NCBI RefSeq assembly: GCF_003342675.1
Contig: NZ_CP031148.1
Coordinates: forward strand, 3,224,001 to 3,288,000
Length of the DNA stretch: 64,000 bases
Origin: Haloplanus rubicundus
Lineage (GTDB): Archaea; Halobacteriota; Halobacteria; Halobacteriales; Haloferacaceae
Direction: 5' to 3'
Shown here: piece by piece, positions 43,815-53,000 of the stretch
How the letters are laid out: each line of letters starts with the position of its first letter
How positions within the stretch are numbered: the stretch's first letter is position 1
Notes under the pieces: generated by a model
The model's input: only the letters and a program-made list of their open reading frames with translations
The model's database searches: none
Told to the model about the DNA's origin: nothing
Made by a program: the position numbers and the translations under genes

Positions 43815-44018
43815 TTACAGCGTTTACTCAGTCGTCGACAACGGGCGGGAGTTCGGGTCCGTTCGCGGTCGTCTCACACCGGGAAGACGGCCGCTGGTGT
43901 TCCAGAGGCGACGCGTTCGGAAACCTTGGATAGCCGATAGATAAACGGGTTGGGTGTCGATGCCCAACGCCTATCGGAAACACGGGAGTACGTGCAGTCG
44001 CCGAACGGGGGGTAGACC

Positions 44019-44165
44019 GTGCCAATATGCAAGAACTGTGAGTGCTTCGTCACTCCGGACTTCGCCCGCGTCTTCGGGAACAACGACGGTGAGGTGGTTC
44101 GCTGTGTCGACTGTGCGCCCTTCCGGGAACTCACGATGGGGACGAGTGCGGTCCCGAACACATGA
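44019..44165 (+). CDS. DUF7563-like small zinc protein (48 aa)
   Basis: A GTG at 44019, preceded by a purine-rich GGGGGG (44007-44012, a possible Shine-Dalgarno), opens a 48-residue frame: VPICKNCECFVTPDFARVFG, then EVVRCVDCAPFRELTMG. Cys pairs C4/C7 and C29/C32 form a zinc ribbon. It matches a haloarchaeal small-protein family I know as DUF7563 (number from memory). Its stop overlaps the start of the next gene (ATGA), so the two are translationally coupled. Confidence 0.72.
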   Translation: MPICKNCECFVTPDFARVFGNNDGEVVRCVDCAPFRELTMGTSAVPNT

Positions 44166-44317
44166 CCGATCACGTCCCGTCCCCGCTGGGGCGCTGTCCG
44201 CGTTGTGACGTGCGCGTCTCGAGACGCCGTCTGCTCATCGAGTACGAGCGTAGCGACGAGGAGTATCGGATATTTGCGTCGTGTCCGAACTGTGAGACGG
44301 TGGCCACCCCACGATGA
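44162..44317 (+). CDS. DUF7837-like small zinc-binding protein (51 aa)
   Basis: A 51-residue protein, MTDHVPSPLGRCPRCDVRVS, then RRRLLIEYERSDEEYRIFASCPNC and ETVATPR. Two Cys pairs, CPRC (12-15) and CPNC (41-44), frame a short beta segment with the LIEYE core typical of a haloarchaeal putative zinc-binding family (DUF7837 from memory). The start lies inside the stop of the preceding gene. It is followed 47 bp later by an HTH-like gene. Confidence 0.74.
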   Translation: MTDHVPSPLGRCPRCDVRVSRRRLLIEYERSDEEYRIFASCPNCETVATPR

Positions 44318-44364
44318 CTGATCTCGGCGCGGTCGCGGCCGCACCGATAGCGGACTCACGATAG

Positions 44365-44847
44365 ATGAATCTAGATCCAACACTCGATCCGGAGGAGTAT
44401 CGCATGGAACTCTTTCTCCGGTCGCTGGCGCCGCCGGCGGCCCGGACGGTCCAAGAGGCGACCATCGACCGGTTGAAGCGACTGGAGGCCCGGGGCCACA
44501 TCCGGGAGTACGAACTCACGATCTGGGGGGATCGCATCCGTCTCGACACGACGCCTCGGACGCCGACGGAGGAGGCGATCCGCGACAAAATTGACCGATT
44601 CCGGCGCTGGGAGCGACGAAACGGCGTGTCGCTCGCGCCGGGCTTCGACGAACGGGAGATCGATCCTCTGATCGACGACACCTACACCGTCTTCCGAACG
44701 CCGGTGATCGCGCTGGCGGTGTACGCCGGTTCGAACGTGTGGGGGGTCTTTCCGTGCGAGGTCGACGGGGACCCCGTGACCGTCGACGCGTGCCTCGACG
44801 CCTTCCTGCGACGCGGGTCGCTCGTCGAATCACGGTCCCCGGGCTGA
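44365..44847 (+). CDS. Haloarchaeal HTH-like protein
   Basis: A 160-residue protein of a haloarchaeal family of unknown function. The N-terminal MELFLRSLAPPAARTVQEATIDRLKRLEARG could be a helical DNA- or protein-binding unit. The C-terminal FRTPVIALAVYAGSNVWGVFPC is a hydrophobic beta core. I recall homologs annotated as HTH-domain proteins; no wing is obvious. It follows the zinc pair on the same strand, probably one operon. Confidence 0.7.
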   Translation: MNLDPTLDPEEYRMELFLRSLAPPAARTVQEATIDRLKRLEARGHIREYELTIWGDRIRLDTTPRTPTEEAIRDKIDRFRRWERRNGVSLAPGFDEREIDPLIDDTYTVFRTPVIALAVYAGSNVWGVFPCEVDGDPVTVDACLDAFLRRGSLVESRSPG

Positions 44848-45010
44848 CCAGACTCGTGACGCGACGGACGGGACCGCAGCCACCGCACCGCCGGACGTGG
44901 CGGACGCGAAGGCGGGCCGCGGGAAACCCGGGACGCGGCGCGAGTGGAGGCGGACTCGTGGACGACGAGTGGTAGGGAATTTAACAGTTGTGCGCGCCGT
45001 TTCGTCGGCT

Positions 45011-45646
45011 ATGGCCGACCAGCGTACGGTGACCGTTCCGGTCGACGACGTTCGACTCGACGGCGAACTCGCCGTCCCCGACGGCGCGTCCGGGCTCGTC
45101 GTCTTCGCACACGGCAGCGGAAGCAGCCGGCTGAGCCCGCGTAACAACTTCGTCGCCGAGGTGCTCCGGGCACGCGGCCTGGGTACGCTCCTGTTCGACC
45201 TGCTCACCGAAGCGGAGGACCGGACGCGCGAAACGCGGTTCGACATCGACCTCCTGACCGGGCGGCTGCTCGGGGCGACAGCGTGGCTCCGCGGCCGCGA
45301 GGGGACGGCGGGGATGCGCCTCGGATACTTCGGGTCGAGCACCGGCGCCGCGGCCGCGGTGCGCGCCGCGGCGGAGCGGGGCGACGACATCGACACCGTC
45401 GTGTCGCGCGGCGGCCGGGTCGACCTCGCCTCGGAACGGCTCTCGGCGGTCACGGCCCCGACCCTGTTCGTCGTCGGTGGCGCCGACACGGAGGTGCTGG
45501 AACGTAACCGCGAAGCGCTGGCGGCACTCACCTGCCGAAAGGAGTTGGCGGTGGTCGAGGGCGCCGGCCACCTCTTCGAAGGGGAGGGAGAACTCGAAGA
45601 GGTCGCCGACCTCGCCGCGGAGTGGTTCGCGACGCATCTGTCCTGA
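45011..45646 (+). CDS. Alpha/beta hydrolase (dienelactone hydrolase-like)
   Basis: A 211-residue hydrolase. VVFAHGSGSSR gives the oxyanion region. The nucleophile is S110 in GYFGSSTG (G-x-S-x-G). VVGGADTEVLERNREAL carries the likely acid and GAGHLFEGEGE the catalytic His. It is a compact cytoplasmic form with no lid domain. The ATG at 45011 is chosen because upstream in-frame codons encode non-conserved Arg-rich sequence. It converges on rtcA with 4 bp between stops. Confidence 0.87.
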   Translation: MADQRTVTVPVDDVRLDGELAVPDGASGLVVFAHGSGSSRLSPRNNFVAEVLRARGLGTLLFDLLTEAEDRTRETRFDIDLLTGRLLGATAWLRGREGTAGMRLGYFGSSTGAAAAVRAAAERGDDIDTVVSRGGRVDLASERLSAVTAPTLFVVGGADTEVLERNREALAALTCRKELAVVEGAGHLFEGEGELEEVADLAAEWFATHLS

Positions 45647-45650
45647 CCGG

Positions 45651-46673
45651 TCACCGCAGCGCCGACGCCGCCACGACGAGCGTTCCGTCCGCTCGGCGGT
45701 CGCTCTCGATATCGCTCCCGAACTGGGCGAGGAGATCCAGATTCGTCCGGACGTGGTCGGTGAGCGACGGAATCCGGACGCGTCCGCCGGCGAGCGCGAG
45801 GACGACCAGTAGCTGGTCGGCCATGAACGGGTCGACCGCCGCGTCCGTGGCGTGGACCGCCCCGAACTCCCGGACGGCGTCCTCGGCGACGGCCTCGGAG
45901 GGACGCCCCCGTTCCCCGAGCGCGTCGACGCCGACGAGACCCTCCTCGTAGACGCCGCGGAGGAGGAGCGACGACCCCGGCGAATCCGCCTCGACGTACT
46001 CGACGCGCCGGATGTCGGCCGGAAGACCCGCCGCCGCGAGTTCCTCGCGGGCGCTTTCGGCCTGCCGGTCAGCTACCTCGCGGTCGGCGAGCGACGCGGC
46101 GGCCTTCGAGTAGATTCCGACCCGTTCGAGTTCGCCGCGTCGGTCGAGGGCGACCGGCGAGAGCGGCGACGGCGCCACCCGCAGGGTCGCCTCGCCGCCG
46201 CCGGCGGGATAAAAGCCCGTCCGCTGCAGGTCGACGGCGGCCTCGACCCCACAGTCCGTGAGCAACGGGAGCTTCACCAGCCGGTGATACGCCATCGTCG
46301 GCGCCCACTTCACGTCCGTGCCACCGGTGGCGGTGAGTTCCAGGGGCTCGTCGCCGGTCACCGCGATGGGGAGGACGGCGTCGAACAGGAGCGTGACGCT
46401 CCCTGCCGTGCCGATGTCGGCGTCCAGCGTCGTCCGACGCTCGTCCCCGGGGCGGAAGGTCAGCGCGTCGGCGCCGAGTTCGGCCCCCTCGACCGCAGCG
46501 TCACAGCAGTCCGCGACGACCCGAACCGCGGCGAGATGCTGGGGTTTGAGACCGGGGTTCGGGCGGGCACCGCGGACGTCCTCGATCCGAAACGGGGTGC
46601 CGGTGATCGTCGAGAGGCTCAGCGCCGTCCGGAGCAGTTGGCCGCCACCTTCGGTGCCGTCGACGGTGAGCAT
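45651..46673 (-). CDS. rtcA: RNA 3'-terminal phosphate cyclase
   Basis: A 340-residue enzyme that converts RNA 3'-phosphate to 2',3'-cyclic phosphate using ATP via a covalent His-AMP. TVDGTEGGGQLLRTAL is the family start and fixes the ATG at 46673. GTDVKWAPT and GFYPAGGGEATLRV are conserved blocks. The nucleophile is expected at H307 in SLTDHVRTNLDLL. No rtcB is nearby. It is divergent from the J-domain gene. Confidence 0.93.
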   Translation of the reverse strand: MLTVDGTEGGGQLLRTALSLSTITGTPFRIEDVRGARPNPGLKPQHLAAVRVVADCCDAAVEGAELGADALTFRPGDERRTTLDADIGTAGSVTLLFDAVLPIAVTGDEPLELTATGGTDVKWAPTMAYHRLVKLPLLTDCGVEAAVDLQRTGFYPAGGGEATLRVAPSPLSPVALDRRGELERVGIYSKAAASLADREVADRQAESAREELAAAGLPADIRRVEYVEADSPGSSLLLRGVYEEGLVGVDALGERGRPSEAVAEDAVREFGAVHATDAAVDPFMADQLLVVLALAGGRVRIPSLTDHVRTNLDLLAQFGSDIESDRRADGTLVVAASALR

Positions 46674-46771
46674 CGGTTCAGTTTCCCCTTCGACGGCGGG
46701 GTACCTGAAGCTGTCCGGTCGCCACCGCGGCCGGGCGAGACGCTTACAACCGTGGACTTCCCACACGCGGT

Positions 46772-47260
46772 GTGGACAGGGATCGACTCGTGCTCGGCCT
46801 CGCGGCGGTGTTCGCCGGCCTCACAGTCGTGCTCGTAGTGCTCGCGTTCGTCCGCCAGCTATTCCTGCTCTTCATCGCGCTCCCGTTCGCGGCGACGACG
46901 TACCTGATGTGGCACCACGCGACGGGACGGATCGAGGACCGCGCCCGCCGGGAAGCGCGGGCGAGTCGCACGGCGGCCGGACGGCGGGAGCGACGCGCCC
47001 CCGGCGGCTTCGGCGCGACGGCCCGGGGCGCGGCGTCCGGCGCCCGCGCGGGGAGCCGTCGACGGGAGGCGCCCACCGCCGACGCCGGCCCGAGTCGCCG
47101 CGAGGCCTACGAGACGCTGGGGCTCGACCCCGGTGCGAGCGAGGACGAGGTGCGGCGGGCCTACCGGGCGAAAGTGAAGGAGGTCCACCCCGACGCCGAG
47201 GGGGGCGACGAGGAGACGTTCAAGCGGGTGAACCGCGCGTACGAACGCCTGCGCGAGTAG
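46772..47260 (+). CDS. Membrane-anchored J-domain protein
   Basis: A 162-residue protein starting with GTG. Two membrane helices (about 8-27 and 30-47) are followed by an Arg/Ala-rich cytoplasmic linker. A C-terminal J domain (about 111-162) reads [32 protein letters not shown], with the essential HPD at 139-141. It lacks the Gly/Phe and zinc parts of DnaJ, so it is a type III co-chaperone that would recruit DnaK to the membrane. Single gene. Confidence 0.87.
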   Translation: MDRDRLVLGLAAVFAGLTVVLVVLAFVRQLFLLFIALPFAATTYLMWHHATGRIEDRARREARASRTAAGRRERRAPGGFGATARGAASGARAGSRRREAPTADAGPSRREAYETLGLDPGASEDEVRRAYRAKVKEVHPDAEGGDEETFKRVNRAYERLRE

Positions 47261-47320
47261 GGTGAGAAACGTACCCACACGACGGAAAGCGTTTTGCCGA
47301 GTCACCACTTAACACGCCCC

Positions 47321-48925
47321 ATGACCGCCGATCGGGCCCTGCTGGAGCGGGCCCTGGAGCGCGGGGAAGAGGAGGGCGGCCCAATCGAGTTCAAGGAACG
47401 CCTCTCCCGCGAGGTCCACCTCGTCGACGGCCGGATGGAGAGCCTGGCGGCCCAGTTGCGCCATCGCGTGCTCTCGGGCGACGGCGAGGCGACGTACGTG
47501 GTCGGCGTCACCGACGACGGTCACGTCGCCGGCATCCGCCCGGCCGACTTCTCCGAATCGATGGACGTGCTCTCCTTGCTCGCCGAGGAGGCGGGCGCCC
47601 ACATCGAGGACGTGGAGACGTGGGGCGTCGGCGGCGAGGACGAAAGTGGACTGGTAGGCGTCGCCACGATCAGGGAGGGCGCCATCCTCGACACCGACGA
47701 CTCCCACATCGTCGTCGGCACGGCGGGCCACGTCGACCACGGCAAGAGCACGCTCGTCGGGACGCTCGTGACGGGGCAGGCCGACGACGGGCAGGGAAGC
47801 ACGCGCTCGTATCTCGACGTCCAGCCCCACGAGGTGGAGCGCGGTCTCTCGGCGGACCTCTCCTACGCGGTGTACGGCTTCGACGACGACGGACCGGTGC
47901 GGATGGACAACCCCCACCGGAAGTCGGACCGTGCCCGCGTCGTCGAGGAGGCGGACCGCCTCGTCTCTTTCGTCGACACCGTTGGCCACGAGCCGTGGCT
48001 CCGGACGACGATCAGGGGGCTGGTCGGGCAGAAACTCGACTACGGCCTGCTGACCGTCGCGGCCGACGACGGCCCGACGAAGACGACACGTGAGCATCTC
48101 GGCATCCTGCTGGCGACGGAACTGCCGACGATGGTCGCCATCACGAAGACGGACGTGGTGAGCGAGGAGCGGGTCCACGAGGTCGAACGCGCGGTCGAAC
48201 GGCTCCTGCGCGACGTGGAGGAGACGCCGCTCCGGATCGAGCGCCACGGCGTGGCCGCGGCGGCCGAGGAGATCGGCGACGTGGTACCCATCCTGAAAAC
48301 GAGCGCCGTCACCGGGACGGGGCTGGACGCCCTCGACGACCTGTTCGAGCGCCTGCCCAAGACCAACGGCGGCGACGGCGACTTCCGGATGTACATCGAC
48401 CGCACCTACTCGGTGACCGGCGTCGGCGCCGTCGCCTCCGGAACCGTCAACTCCGGCACCGTCGAGGCCGGCGACGACCTCCTCCTCGGTCCGATGCCCG
48501 ACGGCGACTTCCGCGAGGTGGAGGTGCGCTCCATCGAGATGCACTACCACCGCGTCGACCGCGCGGAGGCGGGGCGGATCGTCGGCATCGCGCTCAAAGG
48601 CGTCACGGAGGCGGAGATCGAGCGCGGCATGGTCCTCCTCCCGGCCGACGCCGATCCCACGCCCGTTCGGGAGTTCGAGGCCGAGGTGGTCGTCCTCAAC
48701 CACCCAACCCGCATCGGGACGGGCTACGAACCCGTCGTCCACCTCGAGACGATCAGCGAGGCGGCCGTCTTCCGCCCCGAGGGCGGACACCTCCTCCCCG
48801 GCGACCGCGGGGTCGCCACGGTCGAGTTCAAGTTCCGCCCCTACCTGATCGAGGAGGGCCAACGCTTCGTCTTCCGGGAAGGTCGGAGCAAAGGCGTCGG
48901 CACCGTCACCGATATCGACCCGTAA
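47321..48925 (+). CDS. GTPBP1-like translational GTPase
   Basis: A 534-residue EF-1alpha-related GTPase. An N-terminal domain of about 125 residues (IEFKERLSREVHLVDGRMESLAAQL) is specific to this archaeal/eukaryotic GTPBP1/2 branch. The G domain has GHVDHGKS (136-143), DTVGHEPW (G3), ITKTD (G4) and SAVTG (G5). Two beta-barrel domains follow (SVTGVGAVASGTVNSGTV, then PTRIGTGYEPVVHLETI). Human GTPBP1/2 help rescue stalled ribosomes; the archaeal role is inferred from this. It is followed 3 bp later by the HtpX-like gene. Confidence 0.88.
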   Translation: MTADRALLERALERGEEEGGPIEFKERLSREVHLVDGRMESLAAQLRHRVLSGDGEATYVVGVTDDGHVAGIRPADFSESMDVLSLLAEEAGAHIEDVETWGVGGEDESGLVGVATIREGAILDTDDSHIVVGTAGHVDHGKSTLVGTLVTGQADDGQGSTRSYLDVQPHEVERGLSADLSYAVYGFDDDGPVRMDNPHRKSDRARVVEEADRLVSFVDTVGHEPWLRTTIRGLVGQKLDYGLLTVAADDGPTKTTREHLGILLATELPTMVAITKTDVVSEERVHEVERAVERLLRDVEETPLRIERHGVAAAAEEIGDVVPILKTSAVTGTGLDALDDLFERLPKTNGGDGDFRMYIDRTYSVTGVGAVASGTVNSGTVEAGDDLLLGPMPDGDFREVEVRSIEMHYHRVDRAEAGRIVGIALKGVTEAEIERGMVLLPADADPTPVREFEAEVVVLNHPTRIGTGYEPVVHLETISEAAVFRPEGGHLLPGDRGVATVEFKFRPYLIEEGQRFVFREGRSKGVGTVTDIDP

Positions 48926-48928
48926 CGG

Positions 48929-49852
48929 ATGCGACGACCCGGATCGTCGCTGCTCTTCGCCGCGGCCGCCGCCGCCACGCTCGTCGTCTACGCCACCCTC
49001 TCCGTGCTGACTTACCGCGCACTGTTGTATCTCTGGGCACAGCAGCCCGATCCGGCCACGACGACCGCCGTCGTCGTTGCCCTCACGCTCGCCGCCGGTT
49101 ACGCCAGCTACCGGCTCGGGACGGCGCGGATTCGGTTCGCGCTCGATCCCGCCGAACTCCCGCGGGCGGAGCTGCCGGAACTCTACCGCCGCGTCGACGC
49201 CCTCGCCGACCGCGTTGGCGTCGAGACGCCGCGGCTCATGGTCGCGTCGCTCCAGGGGCCGAACGCCCTCGCCCTCGGCGGCGCCCGCGACGGCGACGTG
49301 GTGCTCGACGGCTCGCTGTTTCGACTCCTCACCGCCACCGAACTGGAGGCGATCATCGCGCACGAACTCGTCCACCTGAAGGGCCGGGACAGCCTGGTGA
49401 AGACCCTCGGCTACAGCGTCGTGCGCACCGTGACGGGGATGGTCTGGGTCGTCCTCCTCCCCATCCTCCTGCTGGTCGGGGGCGTCGCCCGCACCGTCTC
49501 GCTCCTCCGCGGCGACGACCCCGCCGAATTCCGCCGGACGGTCCGGACGGCCGACGCGGTGGTGACGAGTTTGGTCGTCGTCTGCCTGTTCACCCTGACG
49601 GCCGCCGTGCAGGCGTACTCGCGCCGCCGGGAGTACGCGGCCGACGACCGGGCGGCCCGGCTGACCGGGCCGCTGGCGCTGGCGAGCGCGCTGGAGAAGA
49701 TCGACCGCGCGACGACGCCCGGCGGCCTCCTGTCGACGCTGGTCGTCCACGGCGACGAGGAGGGGCTGGTCACCGACCTACTTGCGTCGCATCCGCCGAT
49801 GGACGACCGGATCGAGCGGTTGCGGCAAGCCGCGGCGCGCCGCCGGAACTGA
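48929..49852 (+). CDS. HtpX-like M48 membrane metalloprotease
   Basis: A 307-residue zinc protease. Two N-terminal helices (about 8-35 and 45-63), the zinc site HELVH (145-149) and further helices near 160-205 fit the HtpX layout. The third ligand is expected in REYAADDRAARLTG (Glu). The active site faces the cytoplasm, cleaving damaged membrane proteins. The length is normal for HtpX. The start is 3 bp after the GTPase stop, so the genes probably share an mRNA. Confidence 0.9.
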   Translation: MRRPGSSLLFAAAAAATLVVYATLSVLTYRALLYLWAQQPDPATTTAVVVALTLAAGYASYRLGTARIRFALDPAELPRAELPELYRRVDALADRVGVETPRLMVASLQGPNALALGGARDGDVVLDGSLFRLLTATELEAIIAHELVHLKGRDSLVKTLGYSVVRTVTGMVWVVLLPILLLVGGVARTVSLLRGDDPAEFRRTVRTADAVVTSLVVVCLFTLTAAVQAYSRRREYAADDRAARLTGPLALASALEKIDRATTPGGLLSTLVVHGDEEGLVTDLLASHPPMDDRIERLRQAAARRRN

Positions 49853-49950
49853 CCGACGGCGGCGATTCGATCCGGTTCGGGTCGCTGGTAATCCATCGCC
49901 CCCGAACCGTCGGCACGGGCGCCGACCGCCTACCTCGGGCGAGGGGCACA

Positions 49951-50078
49951 AAGTATTTGGGAGTGTAGGGACCGTCTGGAAACACCCCTACCAGTGGCTA
50001 CATTGACATCTGACCGAGCCACGAACCTGACATGAAAGGGACCCGCTCCGGATTGTCAGTAGATCAAACAGCCAACAC
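49951..50078 (+). promoter_or_regulatory. Promoter and leader of the main surface glycoprotein gene
   Basis: AAGTATTT at 49951-49958 is a TATA-like element, predicting a start near 49980 and a leader of about 100 nt before the ATG at 50079. Haloarchaeal S-layer genes are known to have leadered, strong transcripts, which fits. The 226-bp gap from 49852 holds no gene. Exact start is inference. Confidence 0.5.
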
Positions 50079-53000
50079 ATGACAGACTACAACCAGAAGA
50101 TCCGCGCGGTCATCCTCGCGGCGCTGATGGTGTTCTCCGTGTTCGCGGGCACCGTCGCGCTGTCGGGCACTGCCGCGGCAGCCGTGAGCAACGTGACTGG
50201 GGACTCAGCCTCGACTCAGAACGTTGAGATCGGACAGAATTCAGTGACACAGGACGTCGTATTCACCGTCGACGTCGACGGGAACGACCAGCTCCAGAAC
50301 GTCAGTATCGACGTCTCGTCCGCCACCAGTACCGGCTCGAGTATCAGTGGTATCGACACGACCAACATCACGATCACTGGCGGTGACACCGGCCAGGTAA
50401 ACATCGACTCCGTTACCGACAATACGGGCGCTGGGACGCCCCACATCGATATCGGGCTCGAAGACACCGACACTACATCCGGGACTGACACCGTCACCAT
50501 CACGGCCACGTTGACCCACGACACGACTAGTATTAGCAGCGAGTCGTCGCAAACGTACCCCATCGACAGCGGTGCGAGTCCGGGTGGGGCGACAAGTGAC
50601 ACGGTCAGCTACGACTTCGAAGACACCACCGATCCGTCCGTCGTCATCAACAGCGTCGAGCCGACCTCCGTCGGACAGTACGGCTCGGTGACGGTCGACT
50701 ACAACCTGACCGACGCCGGGACTGGCGTCGACACCGGGAGCGCGAACACGTTCCTGGAGGTCGAGGACAGTAACACCGACACGATCACGAACAACAGCCT
50801 GAGCACCGGCACCAACCAGGTGGCCACGTTCGACCTCTCGAACCTCGCCGGCGGTGAGGCCGAACCCGGAACCCTCACCGTGACGCTATCCGCCGACGAC
50901 AGCGACACCGTGACGACTGTCGAATCCAACACGACCACCAACACCAGCGCGTCGGTGTCGTCGCTCGGCTCCGGCAACCGCGCCGGTGCCGACGACGGGA
51001 CCGGCACGTTCGACACCCAGGACGGGACGGGCTACGTCTTCGACGGCGCGACCGTCTTCCAGGGCGAGTCCGACATCTTCCTGGGCGGCTCCATCTCCGA
51101 CGGCGTGACGAAGACGGCCGGCGACGCCGAGGGCGTCCCCCTCGAAACGCCGAACGTCCCCCAGGACCAGCCGACCGGGTCCTACACGACCACCGGTACC
51201 TCCGGCAATCCGGGCGTGACCGTCCAGACGCCGCGTGTGACCACGCTGGACGTGCTCAACAGCAACCTCAACGACATCGCGGGCGGTTCGGTCGCTGAGG
51301 GTACGAGCCCGACCAACAGTCAGGACGGCACGAACGCCGGTAACCTGACCGTCGTCGGCGCCTGGAACTACCAGAACGCCGAGAACCTCGAACTGACCGT
51401 CGAGGACGACTCCGGTCTCGACGTGACCGGTGACGTCATCGACGACAACGTGCAGGAATCCAACGACGCCGTGCGCACCGGTGGCGAGACGGATCAGAGC
51501 TTCACGAACCCCGAAGGCGCCAGCCGCGGTGGCGACGCAGCGGTCAACGAAGTGCTGTACCCGATCGACCTCGCGAACACGGGCACGGGCACGTACACGA
51601 TCATCCTGGCCGGCACTGACGACCTCGACTTCGGTCAGGCCAGCCAGTCGACGACCATCACGGTGACCGGTGACGACGACGCGAACATCGAACTGGACTC
51701 GGACAACGTCGTCCGCGGTGAGGACGTCCGCTTCGAGATCCAGGGTTCGGACGCCGGTGACAGCCACGTGGTCATCATCGAGGCCGACGACTTCCGTGAC
51801 GGCGTCTCCCCCGAGAACGCCGCGCGGATCTTCCGGCAGGTCGGCGACACCAGCGAAGTCGGTGTCGTGACCGACTCGCCCGGCGATGCCGCCAAGTACA
51901 ACCGGTCGACGGTTGACGACACTGGCATCAACGGCGACATGCAGTACGCCTACGCCAACATCACGATCGACGACGACACGGGTGTCGGCGTCGGTCAGAT
52001 CGAGACGCAGTACCTCGACGAGACGGACGTCGAGATGACGCTCTACAACGGGACGACTGAAGTGCCGTTCGAGCTCGGTAGCACGACCGACACCGAAGGC
52101 GAGGACGACGAGCAGACGCTGGAAGTCGAGGAAGGCGACCTCTCGATCGAATCGCCCGGTAACGCGTACGTTGTCGGCAGCGAAGTCGAGGTCAACGGCA
52201 CGGCCTCGGAAGGCATCGACGACGTTGCCTTCTTCGCCCGCCGTAACGACGACTACGAGATCGTCGAAATCGACGGCTCCAACACGCTGACCGTCGACGC
52301 CGACGGCACGTTCGAAGAGGAAGACGTCGTCCTCAGCGAAGGGGAAGGCACCGGGAACGACATCCTGTCGCTCCCCGGCACCTACCGCTTCGGTGTGGTT
52401 GACGTCGGCGGCCTCTCGGGCTCGCCCGACACCGACGACGACTACGACCTGTCGCCCTCGGAGTTCAACACGAACACGAGCACCCAGCAGTCGCTGCGGG
52501 TGACCGACACGGAACTGTCGGCGACGGTCAAGACCGTCGGCGGTCAGGTCTCGACCACCGACTCGACCGTGAACATCTCGGGTAGTGCGTTCGGCGCCTC
52601 GAACGTCGACGTCCTGTTCGTCGGCGACCGTGGTGGCACGCACACCGCGGACATCTCGGTCGACGACGACAACACGTTCGACGAGGACGACGTGTCCATC
52701 AGCGGTCTCGAGGATGGCCAGCGCGTCAGCGTCCACATCCTGATCCCCGGTCGTGACGGCGAATACGGCACGACCGGCGAGTCCGACATCGACGGCTACC
52801 TCGATACGAAGAACTTCGGCAGCTCGACGGGTGCGCAGATCCGCGCGAACGTCGTTGCCGACACGATCGAGGAGACTGGAAGTGACGACCGCATGGTCAC
52901 GGCGAACTTCCGCTACGCCGACGCGCAGACGCAGATTCAGACGGTCTACCCCGAAGGCATGGAAGCCTCCGGTGTCAACCCGGTTGGTGTCGACGACACG

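Noticed and set aside
47309..49750. An 813-codon frame antisense to the GTPase and HtpX genes
   Set aside because: It spans two well-supported sense genes and has no recognisable motif.
50886..52736. A 616-codon open frame antisense to the S-layer gene
   Set aside because: Same shadow effect; valine/arginine/aspartate-rich without motifs.
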